A stretch of 64,000 nt of DNA, from assembly GCF_900091465.1 (NCBI RefSeq), contig NZ_FMHV01000002.1, forward strand, positions 5,270,001 to 5,334,000, given 5' to 3'. Under the pieces are notes generated by a model. The model was not told where the DNA came from, did not search any database, and saw only the letters and a list, made by a program, of their open reading frames with translations. The position numbers and the translations under genes were made by a program. Positions within the stretch are counted from its first letter, which is position 1, and the number at the start of each line of letters is the position of its first letter. Source of the DNA: Micromonospora rhizosphaerae (GTDB taxonomy: Bacteria > Actinomycetota > Actinomycetes > Mycobacteriales > Micromonosporaceae). Shown here piece by piece: positions 44,614 through 55,899 of the stretch.

Positions 44614-45188
44614 TGCGCCTCGCCCGCCAGCAACCGCTCGTAATCCGCGCGGGTGTCCACGTCGATCGGCACCGGCCCGTCGGCGGGCACCTGGGTCACT
44701 GGGTAGCGGCCGGAGTGCAGCAGTTTCCAGACGGCCTTGTCGCCGTGCAGGCCGCGCAGCTCGGGGAAGACCTCGCGGCCGAACCGGAGCGGATGCCCCA
44801 GCCCGTCGGAGTACCGACAAACGCCCAGCGCGGTGGCCGCCGAGGCGACCCGCCGGACGTCGGCGGCGCGCACGCCGGGCTGGTCGCCGAGGAGCAGGAC
44901 GAGCCCGTCGGCGCGCGGGTCCACGACGTTCACCGCCGTGCTGATCGACGACCCGCATCCGGTGCTGAAATCCGGATTTTCGACGACCTGGACCCCGGTC
45001 AGGTCCACCCGGTCGCGGACCAGGTTCGCCGCGCCGCCTAGCGCCACGAGCAGCTGGTCGAAGCCGCACGAGCGGGCCAGCTCCAGGGTCACGTCGAGCA
45101 GCGTCCGCCCGCGGTACGGCAGCAACTGCTTGGCCTCGCCGAGGCGCACGGACGCACCTGCGGCGAGCACCAGGCCGGTCACGAACAC
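44610..45188 (-). CDS. MobA-like nucleotidyltransferase
   Basis: A 192-residue protein starting VTGLVLAAGASVRLGEAKQL with the GxxxR/K nucleotide-binding signature. It also has STGCGSSISTAVN and LLLGDQPGVRAADVRR (Mg-binding DQP). These fit the MocA/MobA molybdopterin cytidylyltransferase family, which makes the molybdopterin-cytosine dinucleotide cofactor of CO dehydrogenase. I chose GTG at 45188. It lies between the XdhC-like gene and coxD. Confidence 0.85.
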   Translation of the reverse strand: MFVTGLVLAAGASVRLGEAKQLLPYRGRTLLDVTLELARSCGFDQLLVALGGAANLVRDRVDLTGVQVVENPDFSTGCGSSISTAVNVVDPRADGLVLLLGDQPGVRAADVRRVASAATALGVCRYSDGLGHPLRFGREVFPELRGLHGDKAVWKLLHSGRYPVTQVPADGPVPIDVDTRADYERLLAGEAQ

Positions 45189-45190
45189 GG

Positions 45191-46060
45191 CTACGCTGCC
45201 GTGAAGCTCGCGAGGCAGCCGGGGCAGCAGAACCAGTAGTCCTGCCCGTCGACCCGCGCGTGCGGCGTCTCCGGTCCGACCAGCACGGTCATTCCGCACA
45301 CCGGGTCGACGGCCTGGTGCGGCCGCGCCACCGGCCCGCCGGAGGACGGGGCCAGCCCATCGACCCTGACCGCCCGGACCACCTCAGCCATGATCGACAG
45401 GGCAATCTCCTGGGGCGTACGCGCCCCGATGTCCAGCCCGGCCGGGGTGTGGATGCGGGCCCGTTCGGCGTCGGTCAGCTTCAACTCGTCGAGCAGGACC
45501 GCGCCGCGCTTGCGGCTGGCGACCAGCGCGATGAAGCCCACGCCGGCGTCCAGCGCGGCCCGGATCGCGTCCTGCTCGCCCTTGCCGAGCCCTGCCACCA
45601 CGACCGCGGTCGCGCCCGCGTAATCGCTGGAAGCCGAGACCTCGAAGTCGAGGAACGCCGCCAGCGTCGCCACCGCGGCGCTGATCGGCGTGCTGCCGAC
45701 CATCCCCAGCACGGGGGTCGGCAACATCGGCCGCAGGAAGATCTCGATCGCACCCCCCGAGTGGCACGGGTTGACCACCACCCGCGCCCCCGGCGTATCG
45801 GGGAACGTGGCCGTGCCATCCGGCAGCACCCGCAGCAGCAGCGTGTTGCCGTCCCGCAAGGTCTCGAGCGCGGCCGTCCGCACCGAGCTCTCGGCGCACA
45901 CCCCGCCGACGAAGCCCTCGATCGAGCCGTCCGGCAGGATCACGGCGGCGTCGCCCGGCTGCGCCGACGTCGGCTCCTGCGCGCGGACCACAGTGGCGTG
46001 CACGAACGGCTCGCGCGAGCCGGTCAACTCGCGGGCGCGGTCGGCGATCGTCGTCATCAT
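45191..46060 (-). CDS. XdhC-family maturation protein with a C-terminal YHS domain
   Basis: A 289-residue protein. The XdhC part starts with DRARELTGSREPFVHATVVR and holds SIEGFVGGVCAESSVR, ARVVVNPCHSGGAIEIFL and a nucleotide-binding C-terminal half. The end is a YHS-like domain: HQAVDPVCGMTVLVGPETPH, DYWFCCPGCLASF, with three or more cysteines able to bind metal. XdhC proteins protect the molybdenum cofactor and pass it to the enzyme. The YHS tail may add a metal-handling step. It is coupled in the cox operon. Confidence 0.85.
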   Translation of the reverse strand: MMTTIADRARELTGSREPFVHATVVRAQEPTSAQPGDAAVILPDGSIEGFVGGVCAESSVRTAALETLRDGNTLLLRVLPDGTATFPDTPGARVVVNPCHSGGAIEIFLRPMLPTPVLGMVGSTPISAAVATLAAFLDFEVSASSDYAGATAVVVAGLGKGEQDAIRAALDAGVGFIALVASRKRGAVLLDELKLTDAERARIHTPAGLDIGARTPQEIALSIMAEVVRAVRVDGLAPSSGGPVARPHQAVDPVCGMTVLVGPETPHARVDGQDYWFCCPGCLASFTAA

Positions 46061-46068
46061 GGGCCTCC

Positions 46069-48455
46069 TCAGACCGGCGGCCGCGCTTGACCGCGCATCG
46101 CGTCCCAGACCCGCGACGGCGTCAACGGCATGTCGGCATGCCGTACGCCGAAGGGTTTGAGGGCGTCCACGACCGCGTTGACGATCGCCGGCGGCGAGCC
46201 GACCGTGGCCGACTCACCCACGCCCTTCGCGCCGATCGGGTGGTGCGGCGACGGGGTGACGGTGAAGCCGGTCTCCCAGTCGGGCACCTCGAGCGCCGTC
46301 GGGATCAGGTAGTCCATCAGCGACGCGCCGAGGCAGTTGCCGTCCTCGTCGAATGCGATCATCTCCATCAGCGCCATGCCGACCCCATCGGTCAGCCCGC
46401 CGTGCACCTGCCCCTCGATGATCATCGGGTTGATCCGGGTGCCGCAGTCGTCGACCGCGATGAACCGCCGTACCTTCACCTGCGCGGTGCCGGGATCGAC
46501 GTCCACCACGCAGATGTACGCGCCGTGCGGGTAGGTCAGGTTCGACGGGTTGTAGCAGATCTGCGCCTCCAGCCCGCCCTCGACGCCCTCGGGCAGGTCC
46601 CCCGCACCGTGCGCTCGCAGCGCGATGTCCTGGATCGTGACGGACTTGCCCGGGTCGCCCTTGACGTGGAATGCGCCCTTCTCCCACTCCAGGTCGGCGA
46701 CCGAGACCTCGAGCATGCCTGAGGCGATGATCCGGGCCTTGTCGCGGACCTTGCGGGCGACCAGCGCCGCCGCCGCGCCCGACACGGGCGTCGAGCGGCT
46801 GCCGTACGTGCCGAGGCCGAACGGCGTGTTGTCGGTGTCGCCGTGCACCACGTCGATGTCGGCCGGCGGGATCCCGATCTCCTCGGCGACGATCTGCGCG
46901 AAGGTCGTCTCGTGCCCCTGGCCCTGGGACTGCACGCTGAGCCGCACCACGGCCTTGCCGGTCGGGTGCACGCGCAACTCGCAGCCGTCCGCCATACCCA
47001 GTCCGAGGATGTCCATGTCCTTGCGGGGCCCGGCGCCGACAGCCTCCGTGAAGAACGAGATGCCAATGCCCATCAGCTCGCCCCGGCCCCGCTTCTCCTC
47101 CTGCTCGCGGCGCAACTCGGCGTAGCCGGCGAGGTCCATCGCCTGCCGCATGGTGGGCTCGTAGTTGCCGGAGTCGTACACCCAGCCGGTCTTCGTCGTG
47201 TACGGGAACTGCTCCGGCCTGATGAAGTTCTTCAGCCGCAGCTCGGCCGGGTCCATGCCCAGCTCGTCGGCGAGGCAGTCGACGATCCGCTCGACCAGGT
47301 AGACGGCCTCGGTGATCCGGAAGGAGCAAGCGTACGCGACGCCGCCGGGCGCCTTGTTGGTGTAGACCGCGGTCATCTTGCAGTAGGCGGCCTCGATGTC
47401 GTAGCTGCCAGTGAACACGCCGAAGAAGCCGGCCGGATACTTCACCGGCGCGGCGGTGCCGTTGAACGCCCCGTGGTCGGCGAGCACGTCGGTGCGGATG
47501 GCCAGGATCCGGCCGTCCCGGGTCGCCGCGATCTGGCCGCGCATGATGTAGTCCCGGGCGAAGCCGGTGCTGATGAGGTTTTCCGAGCGGTCCTCCATCC
47601 ACTTCACCGGCTTGCCGGTGACGATCGAGGCGACGATCGCGCAGACGTACCCGGGATAGATCGGCACCTTGTTGCCGAACCCACCGCCGATATCCGGCGA
47701 GATCACCTGAATCTTGTGCTCGGGAATGCCCGCCACGATGGCGTAGAGGGTGCGGTGCGCGTGCGGCGCCTGGGTGGTGGACCAGAGCCGCAGCTTGCCC
47801 TCGACCGCGTCGAAATCGGCGACCGCCCCGCACGTCTCCATCGGCGCCGGGTGCACCCGGGGATAGACGATGTCCTGGCTGACCACCACGTCGGCGCGGG
47901 CGAACACGGCCGCGGTGGCCGCCTCGTCGCCGGTCTCCCAGTCGAAGCAGTGGTTGTTCGTCTTGCCCTCGAGGTCGTCGCGGATCACTGGGGCGTGCGA
48001 CTCCAGCGCGCGGCGGGCGTCGATGACCGGCTCGAGGATGTCGTACTCGACGTCGATCAGCTCGAGTGCGTCCCGCGCCGCGTACCGGTCCTCGGCGACG
48101 ACGAACGCCACCTCCTGGCCCTGGAAGCGCACCTTGTCGGTGGCCAGCACGGCCTGCACGTCGTTGGAGAGGGTCGGCATCCAGGCCAGGTTCTGCTGCG
48201 CCAGCATCGCCCCGGTCACGACCGCCTTGACCCCTGGTGAGGCCTCGGCGGCGCTGGTGTCGATGCCGACGATCCGGGCGTGCGCGACCGGCGCCCGGAG
48301 AATGGCGAGGTGCAGCATGCCGGGCAGTTGGACGTCGTCGACGTATCGGCCGCGGCCGCGGACGAACCGCGGGTCCTCCTTGCGCAGCATCCGGCCGTGC
48401 CCGATCGGCTTCTGGTCGTTGTCGTGGAAGGTGTCCACGCGCTCGTGCACGGTTG

Positions 48456-48459
<4 letters not shown>
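46069..48459 (-). CDS. coxL: carbon monoxide dehydrogenase large subunit, form I
   Basis: A 796-residue molybdenum hydroxylase subunit. The active-site loop GVAYACSFRITE contains AYxCSFR, the mark of form I enzymes, with the copper-binding Cys at residue 378. Cofactor-binding motifs include QGQGHETTFAQIVAEE and GTYGSRSTPVSGAA. The catalytic glutamate lies in GAKGVGESATVGSPP. ATG at 48459 overlaps the coxS stop by four bases. Form I enzymes oxidise CO to CO2 and feed electrons to the respiratory chain. The complex forms a dimer of CoxLMS trimers. Confidence 0.96.
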
Positions 48460-49006
<547 letters not shown>

Positions 49007-49010
<4 letters not shown>

Positions 49011-49879
49011 CTCCTCGCCCGCTCGACGGCCCGGCGCAGGGCCCGTTTGCTCAACTCGGCAGCCAGATGCCGCTTGTAGTCCGCGCTGCCGCGCTGGTCC
49101 GTGACCGGGTCGCAGCTGCGCGCCGCGATCGCCCCGGCCTGCTCGAAGAGGCTCTCGGTGGGCTCACAGCCACGCAGCGCCGCCGAGATCTCCGGGATGC
49201 CCGTGGTGTTCGGCCCGACCGCGGCGAGCCCGACCCGGGCGTCCACGATCGCGCCGCCGTCGAGCCAGACCGCCGCGCCGGCCGAGACCACGGCCCAGTC
49301 GCCGGCCCGGCGCTCGACCTTCTCGTACGCGCTGCCGCCGCCCGATCGCACCGGCAGCCGGATCTCGACCAGAATCTCAGCGTCGCCGACCGCCGTCTCG
49401 TACGGCCCGACGTGGAAATCCTCCATCGACACAATCCGCTCGGCGCCGCCCGGTCCGCGGATCACACAGCTCGCGTCCAGGGTCGTGCAGACCGCGGACA
49501 GGTCCTCGGACGGATCCGCCTGGCAGAGCGAGCCGCCCAACGTGCCCCGGTTTCGCACGACCGGGTCGGCGATCACCCGCTCGGCGTCGGCGAAGATCGG
49601 GAACGCAGCGGCCAGCTCGGCGGACTCGAGCAGCTCGCGGTGCCGGGTGAGCGCGCCGATCCGCATCTCGTCAGGCCCCGGCCGGATGTAGCCCAGTTCC
49701 GCGTGCAGATCGTTGATGTCGATCAGATAGTCGAAGTTGGCCAGGCGCAGTTTCATCATCGGCAGCAGGCTGTGCCCGCCCGCGACCAGTCGCGCCGTGC
49801 TGCCCAGCCGTTCCAACAAGCCGATGGCCTGATCCACAGTGGTAGCTCGCTCGTACTCGAACGGTGCCGGAACCTGCAT
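49007..49879 (-). CDS. coxM: carbon monoxide dehydrogenase medium (FAD) subunit
   Basis: A 290-residue FAD-binding subunit. The first flavin motif is RLVAGGHSLLPMMKLRLANF (AGGHS) and the second NRGTLGGSLCQADPSED (TLGGS). It is the first gene of the cox operon. ATG at 49879 follows GGAGGT, and a palindrome 57 bp upstream is a candidate operator. Confidence 0.96.
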
Positions 49880-49935
49880 GTCGCACCTCCGCAGTCCGGC
49901 AAAATCTCACCCCGGCGCGTACCGAAGTCAACGCC

Positions 49936-49957
49936 GACCTAAGCAATCGCTTAGGTC
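49936..49957. promoter_or_regulatory. 22-bp perfect palindrome upstream of coxM
   Basis: GACCTAAGC and GCTTAGGTC form perfect 9-bp arms around AATC. The CTAAGC-N4-GCTTAG layout is typical of TetR-family operators. It lies 57 bp before the coxM start. No TetR gene is seen in the window. Confidence 0.6.
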
Positions 49958-50045
49958 AGCGGTGACGGTGCCGACGCGGCTCGCGGATGGTGCTGCCATG
50001 CGGGACATCGTCGACGGGCTGACGGCCTGGCGCGCCCCCCTACGC

Positions 50046-50711
50046 CTATCGGTCGCTGCCGATTTCTACCAGGCCGCATTCGTAGCCGAGAATGACCGCC
50101 TGCACCCGGTCCCGCAGCCCCAGCTTCGCCAGGATCCGGCCGAGGTGCGTCTTGACCGTGCTCTCGGAGACGAAGAGCGCCGCCGCGATTTCCGCGTTCG
50201 ACAACCCTCGCGCGACCAGGGTCAGCACCTCGCGCTCGCGCTCGGTCAGCGCCGCCAGCCGGGCGTTCGTCTGCGGCCGGGGCGGGGTCTTGCCGAGGTA
50301 ATGCGCGAAGAGGCGGCGGGTGACGCTGGGCGCGGCCACCGCCTCGCCGGCGGCCACCACACGTACGGCGGAGATCAGATCGGCGGCGAGCGCGTCCTTG
50401 AGCAGGAAGCCACTGGCTCCGGCCCGAAGCCCGGCCAGCACGTACTCGTCCAGGTCGAAGGTGGTCAGGATGATCACGCGGGCCGCGTGGGGGCCGAAGC
50501 GGATGCGGCGGGTGGCCTCGATGCCGTCCAGGCCCGGCATCCGCACGTCCATCAGGACCACGTCGGGCCGGCTGCGGGCCACCACGTCCAAGGCCTGCGA
50601 CCCGTCGGCGGCCTCCCCGACCACCTCGATGTCGCCGGTCTCCTCCAGCACCAGCCGGAACCCGGTGCGCACCAGCGTCTGATCGTCGACCAGCACCACC
50701 CGTACGCTCAT
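50046..50711 (-). CDS. LuxR-type response regulator
   Basis: A 221-residue NarL-like regulator: receiver with VVLVDDQTLV, VVLMDVRMPGLDG and FLLKDALA; helix-turn-helix LTEREREVLTLVARGLSNAE, SESTVKTHLGRILAKLGLRD. ATG at 50711 overlaps the kinase stop by four bases. It lies next to an efflux operon it may control. Confidence 0.92.
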   Translation of the reverse strand: MSVRVVLVDDQTLVRTGFRLVLEETGDIEVVGEAADGSQALDVVARSRPDVVLMDVRMPGLDGIEATRRIRFGPHAARVIILTTFDLDEYVLAGLRAGASGFLLKDALAADLISAVRVVAAGEAVAAPSVTRRLFAHYLGKTPPRPQTNARLAALTEREREVLTLVARGLSNAEIAAALFVSESTVKTHLGRILAKLGLRDRVQAVILGYECGLVEIGSDR

Positions 50712-52048
50712 CGCGGTACCGACGTCATCTCGCGCGCCTGCAGCGGCAGCGTCGCGCACAGCCGGAACCCGCCGCCGTCGGCCCGGCCGGTTTCCAGTTC
50801 GCCTCCCAGCATGGCGACGCGTTCGGCGATGCCGCGCAACCCGTTGCCGCGGCCGTCCGCCCCGTCCGCCAAGCCCGTGCCGTCGTCGACCACCTCCACC
50901 CGGAGCCGTCCGGGCTCGATTGCCAGCCGCAGCACCGCGCCGGCGCCCGGGCCCGCGTGCTTCAGCGTGTTCGTCAGGGCCTCCTGCACGATCCGGTACG
51001 CGGACAGATCGACCGTCGCGGGCACCGCTGCGGGCACCCCGTCGACGTGCAGCTCTATCCGCATTCCGGTGGACCGCAACTGATCGATCAGCGCGGGCAC
51101 CGCGCCGAGGCCCGGCAGCGGGGTGAGTCGCGCGTCCTCGGCCGGATCGGTGCGCCCGGCGGCGAGCAGCCGACGCATCTCGGCCAGCGAGGCCCGTCCG
51201 GTTGTGATCACGTGCTGCAGCGCGGTGGCGGCACGGTCCGGATGCCGGTCCAGCGCGGCGGACGCGCCCTGCGCCTGCACCACCATCACCGAAATCCCAT
51301 GCGCCACCACGTCGTGCAGCCCCCGGGTGATCCGGGCGCGCTCGGCCGCGACCGCCAGCGCCGCCCGTTGCCGCTCCTCCCGGGCCAGGTCGGCGGTCCG
51401 CTGCTCGACCGCGGCCAGGTGCGCGCGCCGGCTGCGCATCGCGTCACCGACCGCGAACGCCGCGACCAGCAGCAGCCACAGCTCCATGACCGCCTGGCCC
51501 ACGTTGACCAGTCTGTCGACCGAGAACACCGGAGCCGGTGGTGGCGCGGTCTTGACCACTTTCTTGACCGACGCCCCCTCGACCTGCTCTTGCACGACCT
51601 GCTTGCCGGCGAACTCCTGCTGTTCGACATAGATCCGGCCGCCCACCATCGCCGCGTACGTCAGGAGCATGGCCAGCGCCAGCACGGCGAACGAGACCCG
51701 CCGGTTCCGGGCCACCGCGGCCACGGTGTACAGCACCAGCGGAAGCGCCAGATCGAGCAGCTGGAACTTGGCGTCGCTGAACAGGTGGCCGAACGTCCCG
51801 GCCCCGGTGAGGACCAACGCCAGCGGGGGATGTTGTTGTCTGATCAGCAGGCCGAAAACGATCAGCGCGGCGAACACCCACCACAGGCGGTCCCCGGGGA
51901 GAGCTGTCTTGTCCACGTACTCCTTCGCGGCATCCGGGTTTGTTCTGGCCACGAATCCCATCACCAGCCCGGGCCCCACGGTCAGCACGATCAGCACCAG
52001 CGCCAGGGCGGCGTCGGTCAGGAGGTGGCGCGGCACGAACCGGGGCAC
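50708..52048 (-). CDS. sensor histidine kinase (NarL/DesK class)
   Basis: A 446-residue kinase. The membrane part has four or more helices (ALALVLIVLTVGPGLVMGF, LWWVFAALIVFGLLI, FAVLALAMLLTYAAMV, VMELWLLLVAAFAVG) with an extracytoplasmic loop rich in KKVVKTAPPPAP. The phosphoacceptor is RARITRGLHDVVAHGISVMV; ATP-binding parts are YRIVQEALTNTLKHAG and GNGLRGIAERVAMLGGE. GTG at 52048 is the likely start; a longer frame up to 52198 exists. It is divergent from the lipoprotein/efflux operon. Confidence 0.88.
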   Translation of the reverse strand: MPRFVPRHLLTDAALALVLIVLTVGPGLVMGFVARTNPDAAKEYVDKTALPGDRLWWVFAALIVFGLLIRQQHPPLALVLTGAGTFGHLFSDAKFQLLDLALPLVLYTVAAVARNRRVSFAVLALAMLLTYAAMVGGRIYVEQQEFAGKQVVQEQVEGASVKKVVKTAPPPAPVFSVDRLVNVGQAVMELWLLLVAAFAVGDAMRSRRAHLAAVEQRTADLAREERQRAALAVAAERARITRGLHDVVAHGISVMVVQAQGASAALDRHPDRAATALQHVITTGRASLAEMRRLLAAGRTDPAEDARLTPLPGLGAVPALIDQLRSTGMRIELHVDGVPAAVPATVDLSAYRIVQEALTNTLKHAGPGAGAVLRLAIEPGRLRVEVVDDGTGLADGADGRGNGLRGIAERVAMLGGELETGRADGGGFRLCATLPLQAREMTSVPR

Positions 52049-52176
52049 ACCCTCATGGTAGGGAGCGAACGCGCCGGCAGCGTCCGACTCAGGTGCTACG
52101 TCCGCGGTACCGGCGGCGGCCGAAGGACCGACTCCGGTCCGACGAGTTGAATCGCTACGGCGGTCACCGTGGAGCC

Positions 52177-52752
52177 ATGACCAGAACAACGTCCACACTG
52201 TTCCTCACCGCACTGCTCGCGGTCTGCGCCGGGGCCGCCGGATGCGACCCCGGCCGTTCTGCCTCCGGGGCGTCGAGCCCGTCGGCGTCCGCCTCGGTGA
52301 GCCGGCAGCAGCTCCTCGCCCTCGGCCAGGAGTGGGTCCAGTGCCTGCGCGACCACGGCCTGACCCGGATGCCGGACGCGGACCTCACCCCGGAGGGATA
52401 CCTCCAATTCCCACCTCAGAACGGGTACAACTGGAAGGCGGACCTCCACAACCGTCCGCAGGTCATCGAGGCGTGCAAGTCGATCGAGGACCGGTACCCC
52501 CCTTCGGCGTTCCGCCCCAAGGAACAGGTCTCGGCCGAGAACCTGCGCAAGCTCGCCGAGTACGCCAAGTGCATCCGCGAGCACGGCATCCCCGAGTTCC
52601 CGGATCCGAACGCCGCCGGCGAATTCGACCTCACCGGAACCTCGCTGGCGAACGGAGTCCCGCCCCAGCAGATGAACCCGGCGGCGCAAGCCTGCCGGCA
52701 CATCTGGAGCGGGGACATCCGCATCCAGGACAACGGCGGAGGCAAGAAGTGA
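52177..52752 (+). CDS. lipoprotein of unknown function
   Basis: A 191-residue secreted protein. The signal peptide TLFLTALLAVCAGAAGC has a lipobox-like end (Cys23). The mature protein has two similar blocks, EWVQCLRDHGLTRMPDADLT and EYAKCIREHGIPEFPDPNAA. Each has a cysteine after two aromatic or charged residues and a P-D motif, a duplicated small domain often found beside efflux adaptor genes in actinobacteria. It overlaps the adaptor gene by four bases (GTGA). Confidence 0.8.
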   Translation: MTRTTSTLFLTALLAVCAGAAGCDPGRSASGASSPSASASVSRQQLLALGQEWVQCLRDHGLTRMPDADLTPEGYLQFPPQNGYNWKADLHNRPQVIEACKSIEDRYPPSAFRPKEQVSAENLRKLAEYAKCIREHGIPEFPDPNAAGEFDLTGTSLANGVPPQQMNPAAQACRHIWSGDIRIQDNGGGKK

Positions 52753-53852
52753 GCCGCCGGCGCGGGGCCAGCACCGTGCTCGCGGTCGCGGTGGCCGCGC
52801 CGCTCGCCGCCGGCGTCGCCTACGCCGCCCGCTCCGAGCCGAGCGCCCCCGAGACACCCGCCGCCTCGGTGGCCATCGGAACCGCCGAGGTCACCCGGGG
52901 CACGCTCACCGAGCGCGTCGAGGTCGGCGGCGTCCTCGGGTACGCCGGCTCCTACATCGTCGACCATCAGGGCGCGCCGGGCGTGCTGACCGCGGCGCCC
53001 GACTCGGGCGACACTATCGGCCGCGGCGCGGTCCTCTACCGGGTGGCCGACGCGCCGGTCCGCCTCCTGCTGGGGACCGTCCCTGCCTACCGCGACTTCC
53101 GGTACGGGATGAGCGACGGCCCCGACGTGCGCCAACTCGAGCGCAACCTGGTCGCCATGGGCTTCGACCCGTACCACGGGATCACCGTGGACCGGCACTT
53201 CAGCGCCGCCACGGCCGCGGCGATCCGGCGCTGGGAGGCGTCCTGGGGGCGGCCGGCGTACCAGCGCACCGGACGGCTCACCCAGGGCGAGATCGTCTTC
53301 CTGCCCGCCCCGCTGCGCGTCACCCAGCTGCAGATCCGGGTCGGCGGGACCGTCGGGCTCGGGACGACAGTGCTCACCGGAACGTCGACGAGCCGGGTGG
53401 TGACCGCACAACTGGACACCGCGCAGCGCAGCACCGTACACACCGGCGACCAGGTCGAGGTCACAATGCCGGACGCCGACCCGATCCGCGGTCGGGTCAC
53501 CGCCGTCGGCGAGGTCGCGACGGCGCCCTCCGACGACGCGGGCAACGGCCCGCAGCAGCCGGCAAACCCGGACATGGCGACGGTCCCGCTCATCATCGCG
53601 GTCCGCCTGCCCCGCGGCTCCGGCCTGGACCAGGCGCCGGTGACCGTCGCCATCACCACCGGCACCCGCCGCGACGTCCTGCTGATCCCGATCGCCGCAC
53701 TGCTCGCCCGGCCTGGCGGCGGCTACCAGGTCCGCCTGGCCGGCGGGGGCGCGGTCCCGGTGGAACCGGGCCGCTTCGACGAGAGCACTGGCCAGGTGGA
53801 AATCGTCCGCGGCCTCACCGCCGGCCAGACCGTGGAGGTGCCTGCGCCATGA
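52749..53852 (+). CDS. efflux adaptor (membrane fusion-like) protein with peptidoglycan-binding domain
   Basis: A 367-residue protein with an N-terminal signal-like segment ([18 protein letters not shown]). The lipoyl-barrel part starts [21 protein letters not shown] peptidoglycan-binding helix region is inserted: [38 protein letters not shown] second barrel part ends [20 protein letters not shown]. It is the MacA-like part of a MacAB-type exporter. The inserted wall-binding domain suits a Gram-positive. GTG at 52749 overlaps the lipoprotein stop. Confidence 0.85.
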   Translation: MSRRRGASTVLAVAVAAPLAAGVAYAARSEPSAPETPAASVAIGTAEVTRGTLTERVEVGGVLGYAGSYIVDHQGAPGVLTAAPDSGDTIGRGAVLYRVADAPVRLLLGTVPAYRDFRYGMSDGPDVRQLERNLVAMGFDPYHGITVDRHFSAATAAAIRRWEASWGRPAYQRTGRLTQGEIVFLPAPLRVTQLQIRVGGTVGLGTTVLTGTSTSRVVTAQLDTAQRSTVHTGDQVEVTMPDADPIRGRVTAVGEVATAPSDDAGNGPQQPANPDMATVPLIIAVRLPRGSGLDQAPVTVAITTGTRRDVLLIPIAALLARPGGGYQVRLAGGGAVPVEPGRFDESTGQVEIVRGLTAGQTVEVPAP

Positions 53853-53941
53853 CCGACTGCACCGAGCGGCACCCAGCGGCGGTGCACAACGGCCTCACCG
53901 GCGAGGGCCAGGAGGGCATGGCAAAGGAGGCACAGCCATGA
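53849..53941 (+). CDS. 30-residue ORF coupled on both sides
   Basis: The ATG at 53849 overlaps the adaptor stop codon (ATGA), and its TGA at 53939 overlaps the ATPase ATG (ATGA). The peptide starts [20 protein letters not shown]. No family is recognised. The precise coupling at both ends suggests that translation passes through it, either making a real peptide or carrying ribosomes from adaptor to ATPase. The ATPase has its own AAAGGAGG site, so the peptide may be incidental. Confidence 0.45.
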   Translation: MTDCTERHPAAVHNGLTGEGQEGMAKEAQP

Positions 53942-54624
53942 CCGCCGTCCTGGAGCTGATCGACACGCGCAAGGTCTACCCCGGCACGCCGCCGGTCGAG
54001 TCGCTGCGCGGCGTCACCCTCACCGTGCACAGCGGCGAACTGGTCGCCGTGGCAGGCCCGTCCGGCTCCGGCAAGACCACGCTGCTCAACCTCGCCGCCG
54101 GTCTGGACCGCCCCTCCGGCGGCTCGGTACGCATCGCCGGCCACCCGGTCGAGAAGCTGCGCGACGGGCAGCTCTCCGGCGTGCGTGCGCACCTCCTCGG
54201 GGTCGTCTTTCAGCAGTTCTTCCTGCTGGAGCGGCTGAGTGCGGCGGAGAACGTGGCGACCGGCCTGCTCTACCGCGGCGTGCCGGCCGCCGAACGCCGG
54301 CGGGCCGCCCACACCGCATGCGAGCGGGTCGGCCTGGCCCACCGCGCCGACTTCCCTGCCGCGCACCTGTCCGGCGGCGAGCGGCAGCGCGTGGCGATCG
54401 CCCGCGCGCTGGTCGGCCGCCCTGCCGTGGTGCTCGCCGACGAGCCCACCGGCAACCTCGACTCCGTCACCGGCGCCGAGATCGTCGAACTGCTGCGCGA
54501 ACTCAACGACGACGGCGTCACCATCGTGGTGATCACGCACGACGAGCGGATCGCCGCGGCGATGCGGCGCCGCATCGAGTTGCGGGACGGCCTGGTGGTC
54601 CGAGACAGCGGGGGTGCGTCGTGA
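53938..54624 (+). CDS. ABC transporter ATP-binding protein (MacB/LolD type)
   Basis: A 228-residue ATPase with Walker [21 protein letters not shown], signature [17 protein letters not shown], Walker [18 protein letters not shown] and the H loop [10 protein letters not shown]. It works with the FtsX-like permease encoded next. The start overlaps the 30-residue ORF. Confidence 0.95.
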   Translation: MTAVLELIDTRKVYPGTPPVESLRGVTLTVHSGELVAVAGPSGSGKTTLLNLAAGLDRPSGGSVRIAGHPVEKLRDGQLSGVRAHLLGVVFQQFFLLERLSAAENVATGLLYRGVPAAERRRAAHTACERVGLAHRADFPAAHLSGGERQRVAIARALVGRPAVVLADEPTGNLDSVTGAEIVELLRELNDDGVTIVVITHDERIAAAMRRRIELRDGLVVRDSGGAS

Positions 54625-55805
54625 GGTCCCGCCTGCGCGTCGCCGACCTGCTGCCGGTGAGCACCGTGGGCCTGCGGTCGCGGCCCGGCCGGGCGGCGCT
54701 GTCCATCCTCGGGGTGGCGATCGGGATCGCGGCCATGGTGGCCGTGCTCGGCGTCACCCGGTCCAGCCAGGCCGATGTGCTCGCCCGCATCGACCGGGTT
54801 GGCACCAACCTGCTCACCGTGGCCAACGGCAAGACCATCCGCGGCGAGGAGGCCGAGTTGCCGGTGACCGCGGGCACGGCGGTGGCGCGTACCGATGGGG
54901 TGCTCACCTCGGCGGCGACCGCGACGCTCGACGTGCGGATCTACCGCAACGGCCGGATACCGCCCGGGCGGACCGGCGGGCTGTCCGTGCGGGTCACCGA
55001 CCCGGCCCTGCTCGCCACGCTGGACGGCACCCTGGTGGACGGCCGCTTCCTGGACGCGGCGCTGGCCCGTTATCCGGCGGTGGTGCTCGGCCACTACGCC
55101 GCCACGTCGCTGGGCATCCGCAGCGTCACCGGCCACCCGCAGGTCTACCTCGGCCACCGCTGGTACACCGTGGTGGGCATCATGGCGCCGGTCAAGCTGG
55201 CGCCCGAGCTGGACGCATCGGCGCTGATCGGCGCGCCGGTGGCGGCCGCCCAATTCGGGTACGACGGCAAACCGACCCGGATCTTCGTGCGGGCGCAGAC
55301 CGAGCGCACCGACGAGGTGGCCGGCCTGCTGGGGCGGGCGGCCAACCCGGCCCACCCCGAGGAGGTCGCCGTGAGCCGGCCCTCCGAAGCGCTCACCGCC
55401 CGGCTTGCGGTCACCGGCGGAGCCACCGTTCTGCTGCTGGGTCTCGGCGCGGTGGCGTTGCTGGTGGGCGGCATCGGCATCGCCAACGTGCTGGTGATCT
55501 CGGTCCTCGAGCGGCGCGGCGAGATCGGGCTGCGCCGGGCGCTGGGCGCCACCCGGCGGCACGTCGCGGCCCAATTCCTGGTCGAGTCGCTGCTGCTGGG
55601 CGCGGGCGGCGGCGCGGCGGGGGTGTTGCTGGGCACCGCGGTCACGTACGTGATGGCCACCTTCCGCGGCTGGCAGACGCTCGTGCCGGCTGCCGCGATC
55701 GGCGCGGGACTGGCCGCTGCCATCCTCATCGGAGGGCTGGCGGGCGTCTACCCGGCTCTGCGGGCCGCCCGTCTCTCCCCGGCCGCGGCGCTGCGGACGG
55801 CTTGA
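54621..55805 (+). CDS. ABC transporter permease (MacB/FtsX type)
   Basis: A 394-residue permease with an N-terminal helix ([20 protein letters not shown]), a large extracytoplasmic domain, and three C-terminal helices ([57 protein letters not shown]). [20 protein letters not shown] is the cytoplasmic motif of the family. GTG at 54621 overlaps the ATPase stop. It completes a MacAB-like exporter probably controlled by the adjacent two-component system. Confidence 0.92.
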   Translation: MRSRLRVADLLPVSTVGLRSRPGRAALSILGVAIGIAAMVAVLGVTRSSQADVLARIDRVGTNLLTVANGKTIRGEEAELPVTAGTAVARTDGVLTSAATATLDVRIYRNGRIPPGRTGGLSVRVTDPALLATLDGTLVDGRFLDAALARYPAVVLGHYAATSLGIRSVTGHPQVYLGHRWYTVVGIMAPVKLAPELDASALIGAPVAAAQFGYDGKPTRIFVRAQTERTDEVAGLLGRAANPAHPEEVAVSRPSEALTARLAVTGGATVLLLGLGAVALLVGGIGIANVLVISVLERRGEIGLRRALGATRRHVAAQFLVESLLLGAGGGAAGVLLGTAVTYVMATFRGWQTLVPAAAIGAGLAAAILIGGLAGVYPALRAARLSPAAALRTA

Positions 55806-55899
55806 GCGCCGGCACCCCGCCGGATGGGGGCAGCACGGATCCGGGCCGCCAGTCCCCGGCAGGACGACTCGACGGTCCGGATCCGCGCGGACACGGTAA

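Noticed and set aside
46843..48240. Long plus-strand open frame opposite coxL
   Set aside because: It is a shadow of the highly conserved CoxL frame, with no motif and no ribosome binding site.
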